Positions 1 through 13,900 of a DNA stretch of 64,000 nt are shown one piece after another (position 1 is the stretch's first letter; every line of letters begins with the position of its first letter). The stretch is from Chrysoperla carnea (taxonomy: Eukaryota; Arthropoda; Insecta; Neuroptera; Chrysopidae). Under the pieces are notes generated by a model that worked only from the letters and a program-made list of their open reading frames with translations, searched no databases and had not been told where the DNA came from. The position numbers and the translations under genes were made by a program. The stretch is from contig NC_058342.1 of assembly GCF_905475395.1 (NCBI RefSeq), forward strand, positions 14,356,640 to 14,420,639, in the 5' to 3' direction.

Positions 1-129
1 TCAGGACCGACAACAGGTCGATATGATCGTAGTAATATGGAAAGACGTTAATTATATTTACTTTTTAATAAAATAATGAAGCTTACCAATTCTGAAAGTT
101 ATGGACTAAGCAACTGTGATTCAGGAATT

Positions 130-950
130 TATTCATTTCATTATAAGTACAGTATGTGCGGAGCAAAATACCTCAGTTTTAAAAAAAAATTAACCCGTCC
201 AGATTTTCGATAAGAAAAATAGTAGTTTTTAAGAAAAAATCGAGTGTAGGCAATTATTTAAAAAAATCAGAATGATGCGAAAAAACGATTTTTTGCAAAA
301 AATAGAGACGGTAAAAGCATTTTAATAAAAAACTATGAAAACAAACAATTCACCCAGTTAATTGTTCAAATACACTGTATAGTAAGTATTAAATGTTTGC
401 AGTATAATTATGGCGGCCTTTCATGTGTCATTTGTTTTGATTTTTGTAAATTTTCAAGAGTATTTTCTAGAATTTTTCTTCGGTTCATTTCGAGAATCCT
501 TCACAAGACTACTAGTTTAAGCTACCTGCAAATTTTCACTTATCCTGTATAGCTTTGTAGAAAAGAAACACAAAAAATTTGTGCTTATTTGTCACCTCAC
601 GTGAAAACAACAATGTTAACGAAAAAATGTTTCTATAAAAAGTTGTTAATTTTTTTATAAGGAAGAAAATTTCAGCTTGATATCTCTTTTCGTTTTTTAG
701 TTATCGTGTTTACGAACGGAGGAACGGAAAAGTAATATAAAGTTTCCGCACAATTTTCGAAAATCGGTAAAGAAGCATCCTACAACTTCCTCATTTTTCT
801 TAGCAGTAAAAACCCATTTGTTTGTTTTTTTTATTAAAATGATTTTTCCGTTTCTTGCAACAAATCGATTTTCGTACCTTTCTGATTTTTTTAAAGTAAC
901 TTGAAATCCAGACGGGTCAATTTTTTAAAAATATAATACTTCTCAGCCTG
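130..950. repeat. Long inverted-repeat (fold-back) element
   Basis: Arms at about 175-340 and 800-935 are imperfect reverse complements; both carry a (G/A)ACCCGTC(C/T) motif at the outer side and an ATTTTAATAAAAAA tract at the inner side. The interior contains scrambled pieces of the INE-1-like family: a CAATTCACCCAGTTAATTG hairpin near 350, and the AACGAAAAAATGTTTC and TTTCAGCTTGATATC blocks near 620-680. No coding potential was seen. Confidence 0.55.
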
Positions 951-1925
951 TTCCATATATTCATTTAAGTGACATCTTTTGTCTTTATTGCCACTTTAAT
1001 TTTTTTACTATTGTCCAATTTGTTCTAGGGCGTCTTTGTTTTCGCTTTCCTTGTCGTATTATAACTAAGTATACCTTAAAATGGTCACTGGATGATAATT
1101 ATAAAGAAAAAACATAGCATCTTTATGTTTTTAGTAGTTTTTTAATAATTTGATTTATATAGAACGTAATTTATGAACATATGTTCACAACTTTAGGAAA
1201 AAAGGAATATATAAAATGATTCAATTTAATACATTCAAGCATAATGAATCAATTCCTGAATTAAGACTCACTCAGTTCAAAACTAATTGAATTTATGTAT
1301 TCTATAATTTGGATTAAGGAGTAACACCTACATATAGGATGAATTTTTTACATAATCCAGGACAGGAGCTACCTAGAAAGCTTGGACGTTATGGTAATGT
1401 CAGGGAACTTTCGCCTTGATCTGAGTTTTTTTTTTGAGATTGGATTATGAGATCTTAATTTTTTTTACCAATATCTTAGAATCCTGTACATTCAGGATCA
1501 ATTTCCAACCATAAAATTTTGATTATTGAATACGATTTAACTTAAATCATCAAATAATTTTTATCATAATCATAAAATAGTCAAAAGAAAGAAGTAAATC
1601 AAAAGTAAAAATCAAAACAGATAGTTTCGAATTTTTAAATTACAATAAAATCTTTTTAGGTATATTATGAAGTAAAGTCTCGCCATCTTGAGTGAAAAAC
1701 AAATTATCAGGAATCTGAGCGTTAATGTAGGTAAAAAGAAATGTTTATGAATAGTGTTGTAAATAAGCCGGAAAATACTGTAGTCTGAAAACTTGCTGAC
1801 AAGCACCAATTTCAAAAATTCTTGCTGGTACGTATTCTTAAGATCCCCTGGAACATTCATCCTTGCTAACTTATGCCTCAAGAAAAAAATGAATTAATGG
1901 GGGTGATTTTAAACACCCCAAAGCA
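951..1925. other. Gene-free AT-rich stretch
   Basis: No convincing exon, RNA gene or dated repeat is visible. Open frames here are short and have no coding character. Confidence 0.5.
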
Positions 1926-2345
1926 TTAAATCGTTTTAAAATTTAATAAATCGATATTTTGTCTTAAAAATGAGCTATGGTAGGTTTTTTGGGTCGCTGA
2001 TCGAATGCGACGTCCAAATGGAACAAATACGTCTGGTTTAACCCCCGCTACCCCGAAAACTAGATGATGTTCTAAAATTTAATAAATCGATATTTTGCCC
2101 TAAAAATGAGCTTCAAAAATCCGGCATCCAAATGGAGAAAATACGTATGGTTTAATCCCACTTCATTTTTAAGGCAAAATATTGATTTATTAAATTTTAG
2201 AACAACAGCTACTCTTTGGGGGGAGCGGGGGTTAAAATATACACATTTGCTCCATTTAGGTGTCGGATTCGTGATCAGCGAACCAAAAAACCTACTAGAG
2301 TACATTTTTAAGGCAAAATATTTATTAAATTTTAAAACAATTTAA
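1925..2345. repeat. Palindromic repeat, satellite-related
   Basis: A block reading GGTTTTTTGGGTCGCTGATC (1982-2001) recurs inverted as GATCAGCGAACCAAAAAACC (2272-2291). TTAAATTTTAGAAC-type joints and a gene-like 'TTTAACCCC' tract also recur. Two overlapping opposite-strand open frames here are by-products of the palindrome. The GGGTCGCTGATC words link it to the arrays at 13.9-14.7 kb and 20.1-20.8 kb. Confidence 0.55.
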
Positions 2346-3000
2346 TGCTTTTATGTATTTAAAATCATCCCTATTAATTAATTTTTTTTGAAATCTTGTC
2401 CGTTACTTTTCCAAACTTTCCGATTTATTTACTCGATTAGTATATATAGAAACATTTTTAGAGTCCTTTTTTACTTAAAATATTTTTAACTTTCAACTTA
2501 AATTTAAAAATTCACAATCGCGGGAGCTTGGTTTAAGTAGGATCCAAAAATTATTTTTTACAATAAGATAGTTTTTTTGTAAAAAGCTCATACTTTTGTC
2601 TTAAAAAAATAAAATAGGTTTGACTGTGAAAGTCAAAGTGACTGTGTCAAAATTATTCCCTACGGCTATGTTAGAGTAACAAGGACACAGCTATAATTTC
2701 CATATTCATTTGTAGGAAATTCAAATGCGAGAAAATTTTTTCCTTTTTAAAATGTGATGAAAATCTGATACAATTTATTTCGAATTTTAGACCAAAAATG
2801 GTAGGTGTTACGTCTTAATCATATTATTAAACGTTATATGAAAGTGAATGTACAATTTTTATATGTATAAAAAAAGTATGAATTTATGTAATTTTACTCA
2901 ACTTTTAAAGTAATTGTATATTATTTTTGTTTTCCGAAATAAAATTTTTTTAAAGGATTCTTTGTAATTATAATTCCACTGAAAATATAGACTAATTCCC
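2346..3000. other. Gene-free AT-rich stretch
   Basis: Homopolymer-rich sequence; I see no gene and no clear repeat boundary. Confidence 0.5.
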
Positions 3001-3600
3001 TGTAGCGAAAGTCAGCGGGGAAAGGGTGAGGGCGTACTATAAATTACGACTATCCGGCCACTTTCGTAATCGACGAATATTCGGCAAAGAGCATCGACTA
3101 TCCAGCTTCTTATCATTTGCCACTGCTTACACTTGACTTTACGGGAATAATTGTCCTATTGGTAAAAAAAGCCATACACAAGACTTTCTTTTTGACATGA
3201 GTAAATTGTAATTGAGCTCTTTCACTTTAATGAACAGTCTTTATTCTTTTATACAGAAACACCGCTCTGAGCCGTACAAAAGCAAAAATCAAGAAACAAT
3301 ACGAAGTACACAGGACAAGTTCCAACAAACTTGCCGGCAGCGATTACAACTTGTACGCGAATAAGCGAAGTGTCGCGAAAATTGTCGAATGCCCCTAAAA
3401 CCGTGATTGGATTGACCGATTAGTCGGCTTCTTTACAACAGAATAATCGGCTAGTAGGCCTCTTTAGTTCAAATGAGCTAGAATTCGATATGTAGTGTTG
3501 TTTACTAGACGGGTTCGATTCGTTGTAAACGGTTTTGGGTCGTTTTTGGGGGTATTCGGCAATTTTCGGGACGTTTTATTTATTCGAGCGAAATGCCAAT
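3000..3600. other. Locally GC-richer tract with an inverted repeat
   Basis: Base composition changes visibly here (CGACTATCCGGCC, CTTGCCGGCAGCG, TATTCGGCAA). The segment at 3373-3402 (GCGAAAATTGTCGAATGCCC) returns inverted near 3525-3572. This suggests a transposon fragment of unknown type; stops break all frames and no host gene was recognised. Confidence 0.35.
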
Positions 3601-4265
3601 TTTTAGCTTTGTACCTTTAGAATAAAAATTTACATGTGATTTCGGAAAACTAATTTACTCGAAAACTGTGCATTTTAGAGGAAACAATAGACCAATCCGA
3701 AGTTATATACGAAGCATACTTATATTTGTATAATATATTATGCGAGGTATACATACTTATGTTTGTTTTCTGCCCTCTTGTGGCGAAAATTATATGCCAG
3801 GAAAAAACTATATGTACATATCCATTAAAAATTTTACGCTCTACAACTTTGGATGAAAGGGTTTTTTCCCTAAAATTCATAGTTATTGAATAAATTCTAA
3901 AAAATTACGAAAAAACGTGGAAAATTTTATTTAAATATTGATTTCGAAATTGAGTAAAGGTTGTGAACAATCAAAATATACAGATTAATAGAAAATTTTA
4001 TAAATCATACGGAATCTTCAGTAAATCATATGAATTTTCATATAATTTGAGAATAGGTAGTAGGGTAGAATAGGTATTAATTAGATAAATCGATCATTGA
4101 CGTGGGATTATTAAAATCGGCCTATGCGAATGGTTTATAAAAATGAAAGTCGACGAATTTTAAAAATTCTAACTTAAAAGTGTAAAATATAAAAATAAAT
4201 TTTAACTCGACTGCTAAATAATTATGTGAAGTTGGACGAAGTTTAAATCAGTTCTGAAAAGTCTA
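3601..4265. other. Gene-free AT-rich stretch
   Basis: No exon or recognisable repeat is visible. The 76-codon frame on the minus strand has no coding character. Confidence 0.45.
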
Positions 4266-4269
4266 GGGC

Positions 4270-4800
4270 GTAGGAGTTGTTACCCGATTATTAAAATAAA
4301 TACATAAATGACTTCAAAAGTAAGCATTGCTTTTATGGTAAAACGGTAGATGGATGTTTTCATAGATTTCTCCAAAACTAGTCGTTTGAAATTAAAAAAA
4401 AAAAACTATTTAAATTAAATTTAAAACCTTAATAAATTATTAAAAAAAAAACCGTTGTGCCCGACTAATTAAGGATGCATGAGCACGGTAGTGCGGACAC
4501 GAATTAAAAAAATTTTTTTTTCCAATTTTGATGGTGAATTATGTTATAACTTGATAATATAAGACGAAAAGTAAGAATACAATTTTTCGATATCTGAAAT
4601 AATTTTGAAAATATTGAAAATTTTGTTTAATTATTTAGCTTTTTATATTTCGAAAACCAAGGCATATATCGAAAAATTTTAATCTTATTTTTCGTCTACA
4701 TTCATAAAGTTCATCCTAAAAGTTGAAAATATGATACAAATAATTTCAACCCTAAATCTAAAATTGCTCTGGTGCTCGTATTACCTTAACGCGGTCAGTT
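4270..4800 (-). mobile_element. Deletion copy of transposon family X (see 32516-35540)
   Basis: Segments GACTTCAAAAGTAAGC (4311) and CCGACTAATTAAGGATGCAT (4462) match, inverted, the block at 32575-32775. The terminal word GGTGCTCGTA (4771) corresponds to GGCGCTCGTA at 35529. A short palindrome (about 4560-4700, arms ending ACGAAAA..AATTTTTCGATAT) is embedded; related hairpins lie near 11.1 kb and 19.7 kb. Confidence 0.45.
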
Positions 4801-4990
4801 TAAAAAAAATGTTTTTTTCCCAATAAATCAATTTACTATAAACTTGTGGAAAAGAGCTAGCTGTGAAAAAACAGAATAATGTTTAATATCATAATTAACT
4901 TACTTCTGTGTACAATTAGTTAATTGAGTTTGATTTTTGGCTGAATAGTTATCTTAAAATTGTGAATATTCTTCGAGAAAATTTCAAGAA

Positions 4991-7900
4991 ATGGCTGAAA
5001 CTATTAGCAGAGCAGCTATACGATCAGAAATTAAAAGTAAGTAATTTCATTATTAGTTTAATCGTATTTCATGAAGTTTATAAAAACGCGTGGTCCATCG
5101 AATTCAAGTTTAACACCTTCGTGAATTATTATTTATGGCCAATCGCCTGAACCTCAGAGGCTGTACTTGAATTACGTAACGCTTTTAAAACGATTTTTCA
5201 ACCCCTATCCCCCATACGTAACAGATTGTAACAACTTACCGAAACCTCGTTTTGTACGTAATTTTCTTCTTCTTTGAAATTTAGAGTATTATTTTATTAT
5301 AAAACCTTTTTATGATTGAAAAAGGATTTTATGTGTTGAATAATCTCTTAATACCAAAAACGGCCAAGCACCACAAGCGCTCGAAGTTTAATTAAAATTT
5401 TTTTAAATCAATTTTTATACCATGTATGTATGAAATATACATAGTATATTAAGTTTAGTCCCAAGTTTGTAACGCTTAAAAATAATGATGCTAGGAAAAA
5501 AATTTTGTCATAGGTGTTCATAAAATCACCTAATTAGTCCATTTCCGGTTGTCCATCCGTCCGTCTGTGGACACGATAACTCAAAAACGAAAAAAGATAT
5601 CGAGCTGAAATTTTTACAGCGTACTCAGGACGTAAAAAGTGAGGTCAAGTTCGTAAATGAGCATCATAGGTCAATTGGGTCTTGGGTTCGTAGGACCCAT
5701 CTTGTAAACCGTTAGAGATAGAACAAAAGTTTAAATGTAAAAAATGTTCCTTATCAAAAATTAAACAACTTTTGTTTGAAACATTTTTTTCGTAAACATC
5801 ACTGCTTACGCGTGAAGGCGCCAATTAAGCGGAAATTTTATACTTGATTATAATATGTACTATACTTGATTATCAGTGATGTATGTGTCACATGTTTGTA
5901 TGTGTAATGTGATAAAGAAATCAACACTCACTATGCATGATATTTCAACAATTAACTCAGTCAATTGTTTGTTTTCACTTGTTTTAAATTAATTTTAATA
6001 ATTACGTACAAGCGTTGATGGACTCCCTCCCCCGTATCATAACAAATAGTAACATTATAATTTGACCCCCTCCTCCTCATAAATTTGTTACGTAATTTAA
6101 GTATAGCCCCTCACTCGATCAATATCATTGAATCAATATCGATATTAAAAGTTTGAGAAGAATATTGAAACAAGGAAATGTTGAGGGAAAAATTATTTAA
6201 GAAAATTAAAAGTTCATATCCTCTGTTCTTAGAATACGCTCTTAAGCTATGTCCATCGAGCCACGGGAACCCTGTACTTTTTATAAACAATTATTTAAAA
6301 AATTAAAAACAAAGTGATTTGAAATAAATTTTTGTATTTGTCAGCAAAAAAATTATTATTATGATTTCACAAAAATAACAAATTTTTCTGATATGGTCAC
6401 AATTTTCTAGCGACCATAGTTGATTTCAACTGGAGCAACTTGGTTGTTGGTGATTTGATTGTTATTGTTTGAGTATCCTACTGGCCCACCAATGTAAGCT
6501 GGTTGTTGAACAGCATATTGAGCAACTGGCAAGACTTGTTGAACACTTGGGTAGCTTACAAGTGGAGCTTGTGCAAAAGTGGGATATTGGATTGTTGATA
6601 AACCGTTTAATCCATTTACGTTATTAACGTTGTTTATGATATTGGAACCAAATCCATTGTTTCCAACTAGTCCAACATTGCCAATTACACCTGGATATGA
6701 ACCAATAGTTTGTACTTGAGAGCTACCAATGTTGTTGATATAGTTTACTGGTCCTGACTATAAAATTAAAACAAAAACAATGAGTATATTAATTCAGAAG
6801 AAATATAGCTCAGGAAATAATTAACACTAAAGTTTCTTCCTAAGTTGCGATCTTACGGATAAATAGATGTTTAGATGTTTACGAAAATGATTCAAATAAA
6901 AGTTGTTAATTTTTTTACAAGGAATAACTTTTACATTTAAACTTTTGTTCTATCTCTAACGGTTCACAAGATGGATATTTTTTCCTTTGATTGAATGAGC
7001 CAAAAAATTACATTTTAAAATTTCATATCTCGGATAATTTTGAGGCTAGAAAGTCGGAAAAAAACGAAAAGCTTTTTTTACAATTTGTATAAAAATGATT
7101 AAAATCCCCAACTACCTACCAGAAATGGGGGCTAGGGGCGCCCCTGAGAGGTCGACTCTCTTTTACGAAGTTTTTATAACCTTATAAAGAACTGTGGGAA
7201 ATTTCAAGGAAGCATTAATTTTTCCGTTTTAGATATTTAGTTTAATTGTAGTGCTATTGTAAAAATTAAAATGTAAACAAATTATTTACCTGTACTGGAT
7301 AAACGGCTGATACTTGGTCATTATCTCTCAAGTAAGTAAATGAGCCTTGATTTCCGAAAGGGAAACCATTTTGGTCGTTATCTCTTAAGTAACTGAGTGG
7401 TGTTGCCACTGATAAAACGCTGCAACAAGCTACTGTTACCAACAATGAAGTACAAACTTGTTTGAATGCCATTTTTAATAAATTTTTTTGTTTATTCTTA
7501 ATTATTGTTAAATAATTTAATTATTTTAATTTTGTATATAATTCGTATGTTTTGAAGTCTTTTTATACAAAAATATAAATATGATTAAATTTTAACCAAA
7601 ATTTGTACGTGATTATAAACTAAAATATTCTGATTAGGAATTGATAAAAGATTGTCATCTAAAAACCGACAAGAATTTTCTTATCTGTGACAGTAAAATT
7701 CGAACCTTATCTGTTCAATCTTTGTTTTTTATTGTTTTCAAAACTTTATATTGGGTATATGGGTGAAGTATCAAATATTTTTGTTAAAGGCTAATTTATT
7801 TAAAGCGAAATTTTAGCCTTATGTGCCACAACATCAATACAAAAGAAACAATTTCGATAGTTCGATATCCGCCGTCAAAAATTCAATACATGGTTGTGAT

Positions 7901-10900
7901 GGGATGAGTAGTGCATGGTTTATACATAAAGGAGGTGCACTCAGGCTTGCAAAACAATTGAAAAGCCGAAAAATAAATTTATCGGCGGAAATGGTGGTAA
8001 AACACATATATGGTATCACAATTGCCCTTATGGCCTATGTGTGTCCTTCGTGGATAATCAATATAACCTAACCTAATCTAACCTAGGTAAATTGACTAAA
8101 ATTTGGTATGTAAAACGAATTATTAGACTCAATAATAACCGAGCTATAGCCGATCAAAATCGGACAAAGTTTCTCGAAATGTAAAAAAGTAGCTGAAAAA
8201 TTAAGGTTTTTTCCTATTTACCACCTATTACTAACTATTTATTACCATGATTTCCATGTTAATTAGGTTAATCACACATCAATATCAACAGTTTAGTACA
8301 ACTATAACCTGAACCAAACCAACCCCAAGAATCATCTAATTACTTCATTTTCGGTTGTCCGTCCGTCCATCCGTCAGTGAACTCAAAAATGAAAAAAGAT
8401 ATCAAGCTGAAATTTACACAGAGCACTCAGGGCATAAAAAGTAAGGTCGAGTTCGTAAATGAGCAACATAAGTCAATTGGGTCTTAGGTTTTTTTTTTAT
8501 ACCATTATATATACCTACTATGTTTAGTCCTAAGTTTGTAACGCTTAAAAATGTTGATGCTACGCACAAAATTTTGGTATTGATACAAAAAAAAGTTTGT
8601 TGTTACGATCTGATGCCAATATTGAAACAAAAAAAAGGTTTATCTAATTATTGAAACGTAGCGATTGCTGCCAAAATTGATACAATGAGAAAATTGGTTT
8701 TAAGAATTGTAACGAAATTTATAGTTAATTGATATTGTAACGTTGTATTAGGGTGAAGTGAACTAGTACTAATAAGAATGGTTGTTAACCGAGATATTCT
8801 CTCGAACTAGATTATTCTAGCCACGAGTTAACCGTACTCAATCTCATATATGTAACAAGTTCAATTCATTCATAAATGTTTACGTGGAAGCGTGAAAATT
8901 AATTAATCTGAAATATAAATCTGAATTAAGAGAAAATAATGAAATCAGTATTTAAATTTTTAATAAATTCGAGTTTTATTCTTCACTAATAAAGAGATTA
9001 AATTCAATTTCGTAACCAATATTCTTTCACAATAATTCAAAAAAAATAGTCCATACAAAAGCAAATAACAGAATTATATATACAAGTGACTTGATTCGAC
9101 AAATTGTATACCGCATTCAACAAGTTCAAAAATAATGAAGTAGAAAAAAAAACAAAAAATATTACAATGAATGCATACCCCAATTTGTCAAATCAAGCGA
9201 CCGTTTTAGTTTATACAAAATGATATAGTCCCTATAAAGGAGAGTTAATCATATTTTAAAAGGATTAAAAATAATCCTAAGTTTACTTAATAAACTCTAT
9301 AAAATATTAAATATTAATGACATAGTCAAAAATACAAAATGATATCGTCTCTATAAAGAGAGTTAACCATATATTAAATGGATTAGAAGAATCCAAAAGT
9401 TTATTTAATAAACTTTAAAAAAAAATAAATACATATTAATGACATGGTCAAATAATATAAAATGATATCGTCTCTATAAAGAGAGTTAACCATATATTAA
9501 ATGGATTAGAAGAATCCAAAAGTTTACTTAATAAACTTTAAAAAAGTATAAATATATAAATGACATAGTCTAAAATAATGAGTTAGTCATATCTAAAAGA
9601 AACAAAATGTTTCAAAAAAAATTAGCAAGGATGATTTATGCAACAACAAAAAAAATAATTAGTTACAAATTTCTCATTTAGAAAAAATAATATAACAACA
9701 AAAGGTTCATGTTAAACTATGTTCTGGAGTGTTAAATTCATCACACACCAAGAACACATGAACTTCCCAAAAAAGTTACATAAATCATTCCAATACTATA
9801 TAAAATAACATTTTTATATCCTCTATCTAAGTTGCTTACAATTCAATAAAATAATCTTAATTGATTGTCATTTAGCACTTAGATTGATTTAAAAGAACAA
9901 ATATCAAATTTATTAAAGAAATAAGATAAAGTTCTAAAATGAAATTAAAATATTTAAAGTTTTTTATTTCTAATATCTCACCAGAACATTTTGAATTTGA
10001 ATGTTAAATTAAATGAAGTTTATTCATATCCTTGTTGTTCGAAGAAAGATGTATATATAGTTTCCTTTATTCCATGTTGTTGATTTTTTTTGGTACTGCT
10101 TACTACTCTGACTTGACTGTATATAGCGTCTAGCTTATATACATGAATTTAAATAGCTGTCTCTATAATTTATATGTTAGCTATGTATACATCTTTCCTT
10201 GTCCAACAATTATTTGTTTTTTTCCTTTTTATGAAAAATTCATACATATAAAAATATTGTAAGTATTATTAATATTTCAGAAATTAAAAAAGAAAATAGA
10301 AATTATTAATATTTTTCATAACGTATCATTATAAGGATTTTTTTAAGAAAATTAATTTAACTTATATATATTTATCTGACATCTGTGCATCGGTAAAGTA
10401 ATTATTCAACTAATGATTGGAGTCTTAGCTAAAAGTGTTTTTTATTGTGTTTCAGTATAAGTATTCATAAAATTACCTAATTAGTCCATTTCCGGTTGTC
10501 CGTTCGTCCGTCTGTGAACACGATAACTCAAAAACGAAAAAATATATCAACCTGAAATTTTTACAGCGTACTCAAGACGTAAAAAGTGAGATCGAGTTCG
10601 TAAATGAGCAACATAGTTCAATTTGGTCTTGTGTCCGTAGGACCCATCTTGTAAACCGTTAGAGATAGAACAAAAGTTTAAATGTTAAAGTTATTCTTTA
10701 TAAAAAAATTAATAGCTTTTATTTGAAGCATTCTTTCGTAAACAACGCTGTTTACCCGCGAGGGTGCAACTTAGGAAAAAAATTTGGTATCTATTTGATT
10801 GAATGAGCAAAAAAATTCCATTTTAAAATTAGCATATCTCGGTCAGCCTTGAAGCTAGAAAGTCGAAATGAAATACTTCAGCTAGATATTTTTTTTTTTT

Positions 10901-13900
10901 TTTTTTTTGATGAATATTTTTTTTTTTGTAATTTGTTAAAAAGAACTGATAAAAGTCCCTAATTACTTCTAAAAACACGGGGTTAGATACACCTCTGGGT
11001 GGTTCACAACTTAATAAACAAGAGTGAAAAATTTCAAAGGTCCATTAATTTTTTCCTTTTAAATTGTACTAATAACTGGCGTAATTTTCAAAATATTGGA
11101 ATTTTTTTAAAATTATTCAGCTTTCGATATTTCGAAAACAAAGATAAATAACGAAAAATTTTATTATTAGTTTTCGGCTACATTTACGAAGATATTAAAA
11201 TTCATTCATCATCAAAGTTGAAAGTAAATTTTTTCAATTTCTGAGTAATTCGGTTAGCTAACACAGCTCCTGCGCTACGAATTTTTTTTTCATTCGTTTC
11301 AAGTGAAAATTATCAAAAACTTTCAAAATAGATCGTTTTTTAAGATTTCTCCACAAGAGCAATGTATTTTATATGTATGTACAATGAACATGTTTTATAC
11401 CATATGAAATATACCAAGGTATACTAAGTTTAGTCCCAAGTTTGTAACGCTTAAAAATATTGATGCTATGAACAAAATTTTGGTACAGGTGTTTATAAAA
11501 TCACCTAATTAGTCCATTTCCGGTTGTCTGTCTGTCTGTCGTCTGCCCGTCTGTCATCACAATTACTCAAAAACGAAAAGAGATCTGATATTTTTATACC
11601 GTGCTTAGGACGTAAAAAGTGAGGTCGAGTTCGTAAATGAGCAAAAAAGGTCAATTACAGATCCAAAAAAATTTTGGTATAGATGTTCATAGAATCACCT
11701 TATTAGTGCATTTCCGATTGTCTGTCTGTAAGCACGATAAATCAAAAACGAAGAGAGATATCAAGCTGAAATTATAGCGTGCTTAGGACGTAAAAAGTGA
11801 GGCAAGTTCGTAAATGAGTAACATAAGTCAATTGGGTCTTGTAAACCGTTAGAGATAGAATAAAAGTTTAAACCTAAAAAATGTTCCTTATAAAGAGAGC
11901 GCATATGTTCCGTGATAGCGCATATTATGCGCAAATTGTAGTAATATATGGGAATATCAGTTATATATGTGTGACATATATGTATGTGTAATGTGACAGA
12001 TTAATCAACACTGTCTAGTGTCTATACATGATACTTCAACAATTAACTCAGTTAATTGTTTGTTTTCTTAAAAATTTGCATGAATACCTAAGCTGGCATT
12101 TTAACTACATATTCTTTGAGTAGAAGGTTACCTATAAACATTGTTGTCAAGCTTAAAAACTGAGCTTTATCAAATTCTAAAATAAAAATTATTATGTTTT
12201 AATGCTTATTTATTATGTTTTTCTATTTTTAATGTTTTTAGAAATTCTGAAACATGCGAATTTAATGAACACATCCATCGATGAAGTCGTAGAACAGCTT
12301 GAAATTATGTTTGGACCTTTAGATACACGTCGCCGTCAAGTACGACATTTAATTCTGAAGTATACTCGATCAAAATTTCGAGTAGATCAGCGAAATGTAA
12401 AACAATTTTTTGAGATGTTAGAACGTAAGTTTTTTTCTCATGATGATGAAAAATTATTATTTTTTGGTAAAATAAATCAATTTCGAGGGTCAAAACATAT
12501 AAAATTCCCAGCTATTTTTTACGATATTAAAAAATTCTCTCGACAGGACTGAAAAAAAAAATAGTTGGGAAAATAGAGAACTTAGACATTAATTATATCG
12601 TGTTTCAGGCGGTCAAAATTCCTGAAAATTCGTTAAAATCTGTTTAAAAGTGGGTTTTACCATAGTTTTAGCATAGGTACTGCGAATAATCTGGAAATAC
12701 CTTAAGTAAGATTAAAAATTTAATTTTAGCATTGTTTTCCGTTTTAAAAATGGCCTTTTTAGCAATTTTTATACCATGCATATATGTAATATGCAAGGTA
12801 TACTAAGTTTAGTCCCAAGCTTGTAACGCTTAAAAATATTTTTGCTACACACAAAATTTTGCTATAGGTGTTCATAGAATCACCTAATTAGTCCATTTTC
12901 GGTTGTCCGTACGTCCGTCCGTCTGTGGACACGGTAACTCAAAAACGAAAAAAAAATCGAGCTGAAATTTTTACAGCGTACTCAGGACGTAAAAAGTGAG
13001 GTCGAGTTCGTAAATGGGCATCATAGGTCAATTGGATATTGGGTTTGTAGGGCCTATCTTGTAAACCGTTAGAGATAGAACAAAAGTAAAAAATATTCCT
13101 TATAAAAAAATGAACAACTTTTGTTTGAAACATTTTTTCGTAAACATCACTGTTTACCCGTGAGGGCGCCAATTAGGCGGACATTTTCTAGTATGTAATA
13201 TACTTGAATATCAGTTATGTATGTGTCACATGTATGTATGTGTTATGTGATAAAGAAATCAACACAGATTATGGATGGTATTTCAACAATTAACTCAGTC
13301 AACTGTTTGTTTTCACTTGTTTCAAACATTAAATTGTTAATATCTGAAAAATGGCGAGCCTTATAAAGAAGCACAAGATAATTTTTTGTAAAATTACCCA
13401 AAAAACCAAGAATAGCTTTATTTGGTTCAAAAAATTGACAATTGACAGTCAAAAATAATATTGATTTAAAAAATATTGGGTCAGTTTTTCGTATGTAAAA
13501 CTCATTGATTATTGAAGAACCCGGGAAAAACTGGATTGTATATCTGGGTATCTCTGATGATTTCCTTTGATAAAAAAAAATGGTAAAGATGAGATCATAA
13601 TAGATCTAGTTTCTTGACTCTTGAAATTTCAAAATAATATACAATAAAATTAAATTTAGCAATAAATTCGGATTATCTTGGATAGCGGACTATTCTTGAT
13701 TCAAGCGAAAAACATGTGTCGATTTATCTAATTCTTATTAGACGAATCGTTTAGCATTTCAAAGAGAATTTTTTTTCTATCTCGACCAAAACGGCCAATT
13801 TTTAAAAATATGTTAAGGATGGTCCACATATCAAAATCTGCTTCCAACTTGGTATTGCTATAAAATTTGGCTATTGCTATGGGCCAAAATAGGCCAAATA

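Noticed and set aside
2072-2345. Two overlapping opposite-strand frames
   Set aside because: Explained by a palindrome; the two frames mirror each other.
4962-5150. 62-codon frame starting MNILRENF
   Set aside because: The splice-consistent start is ATG 4991 in another frame, which joins in phase with exon 2; this frame is a shadow.
7823-8071. 82-codon frame upstream of gene A
   Set aside because: Opposite strand equally open, no family resemblance, no splice or promoter context.
9215-9575. CRISPR-like array
   Set aside because: Contiguous tandem repeats without unique spacers, in eukaryotic DNA.
12202-12241. ATG-started N-terminal extension of exon 2
   Set aside because: It is intron sequence before the TTTTTAG acceptor; the phase match with exon 1 favours the spliced model.
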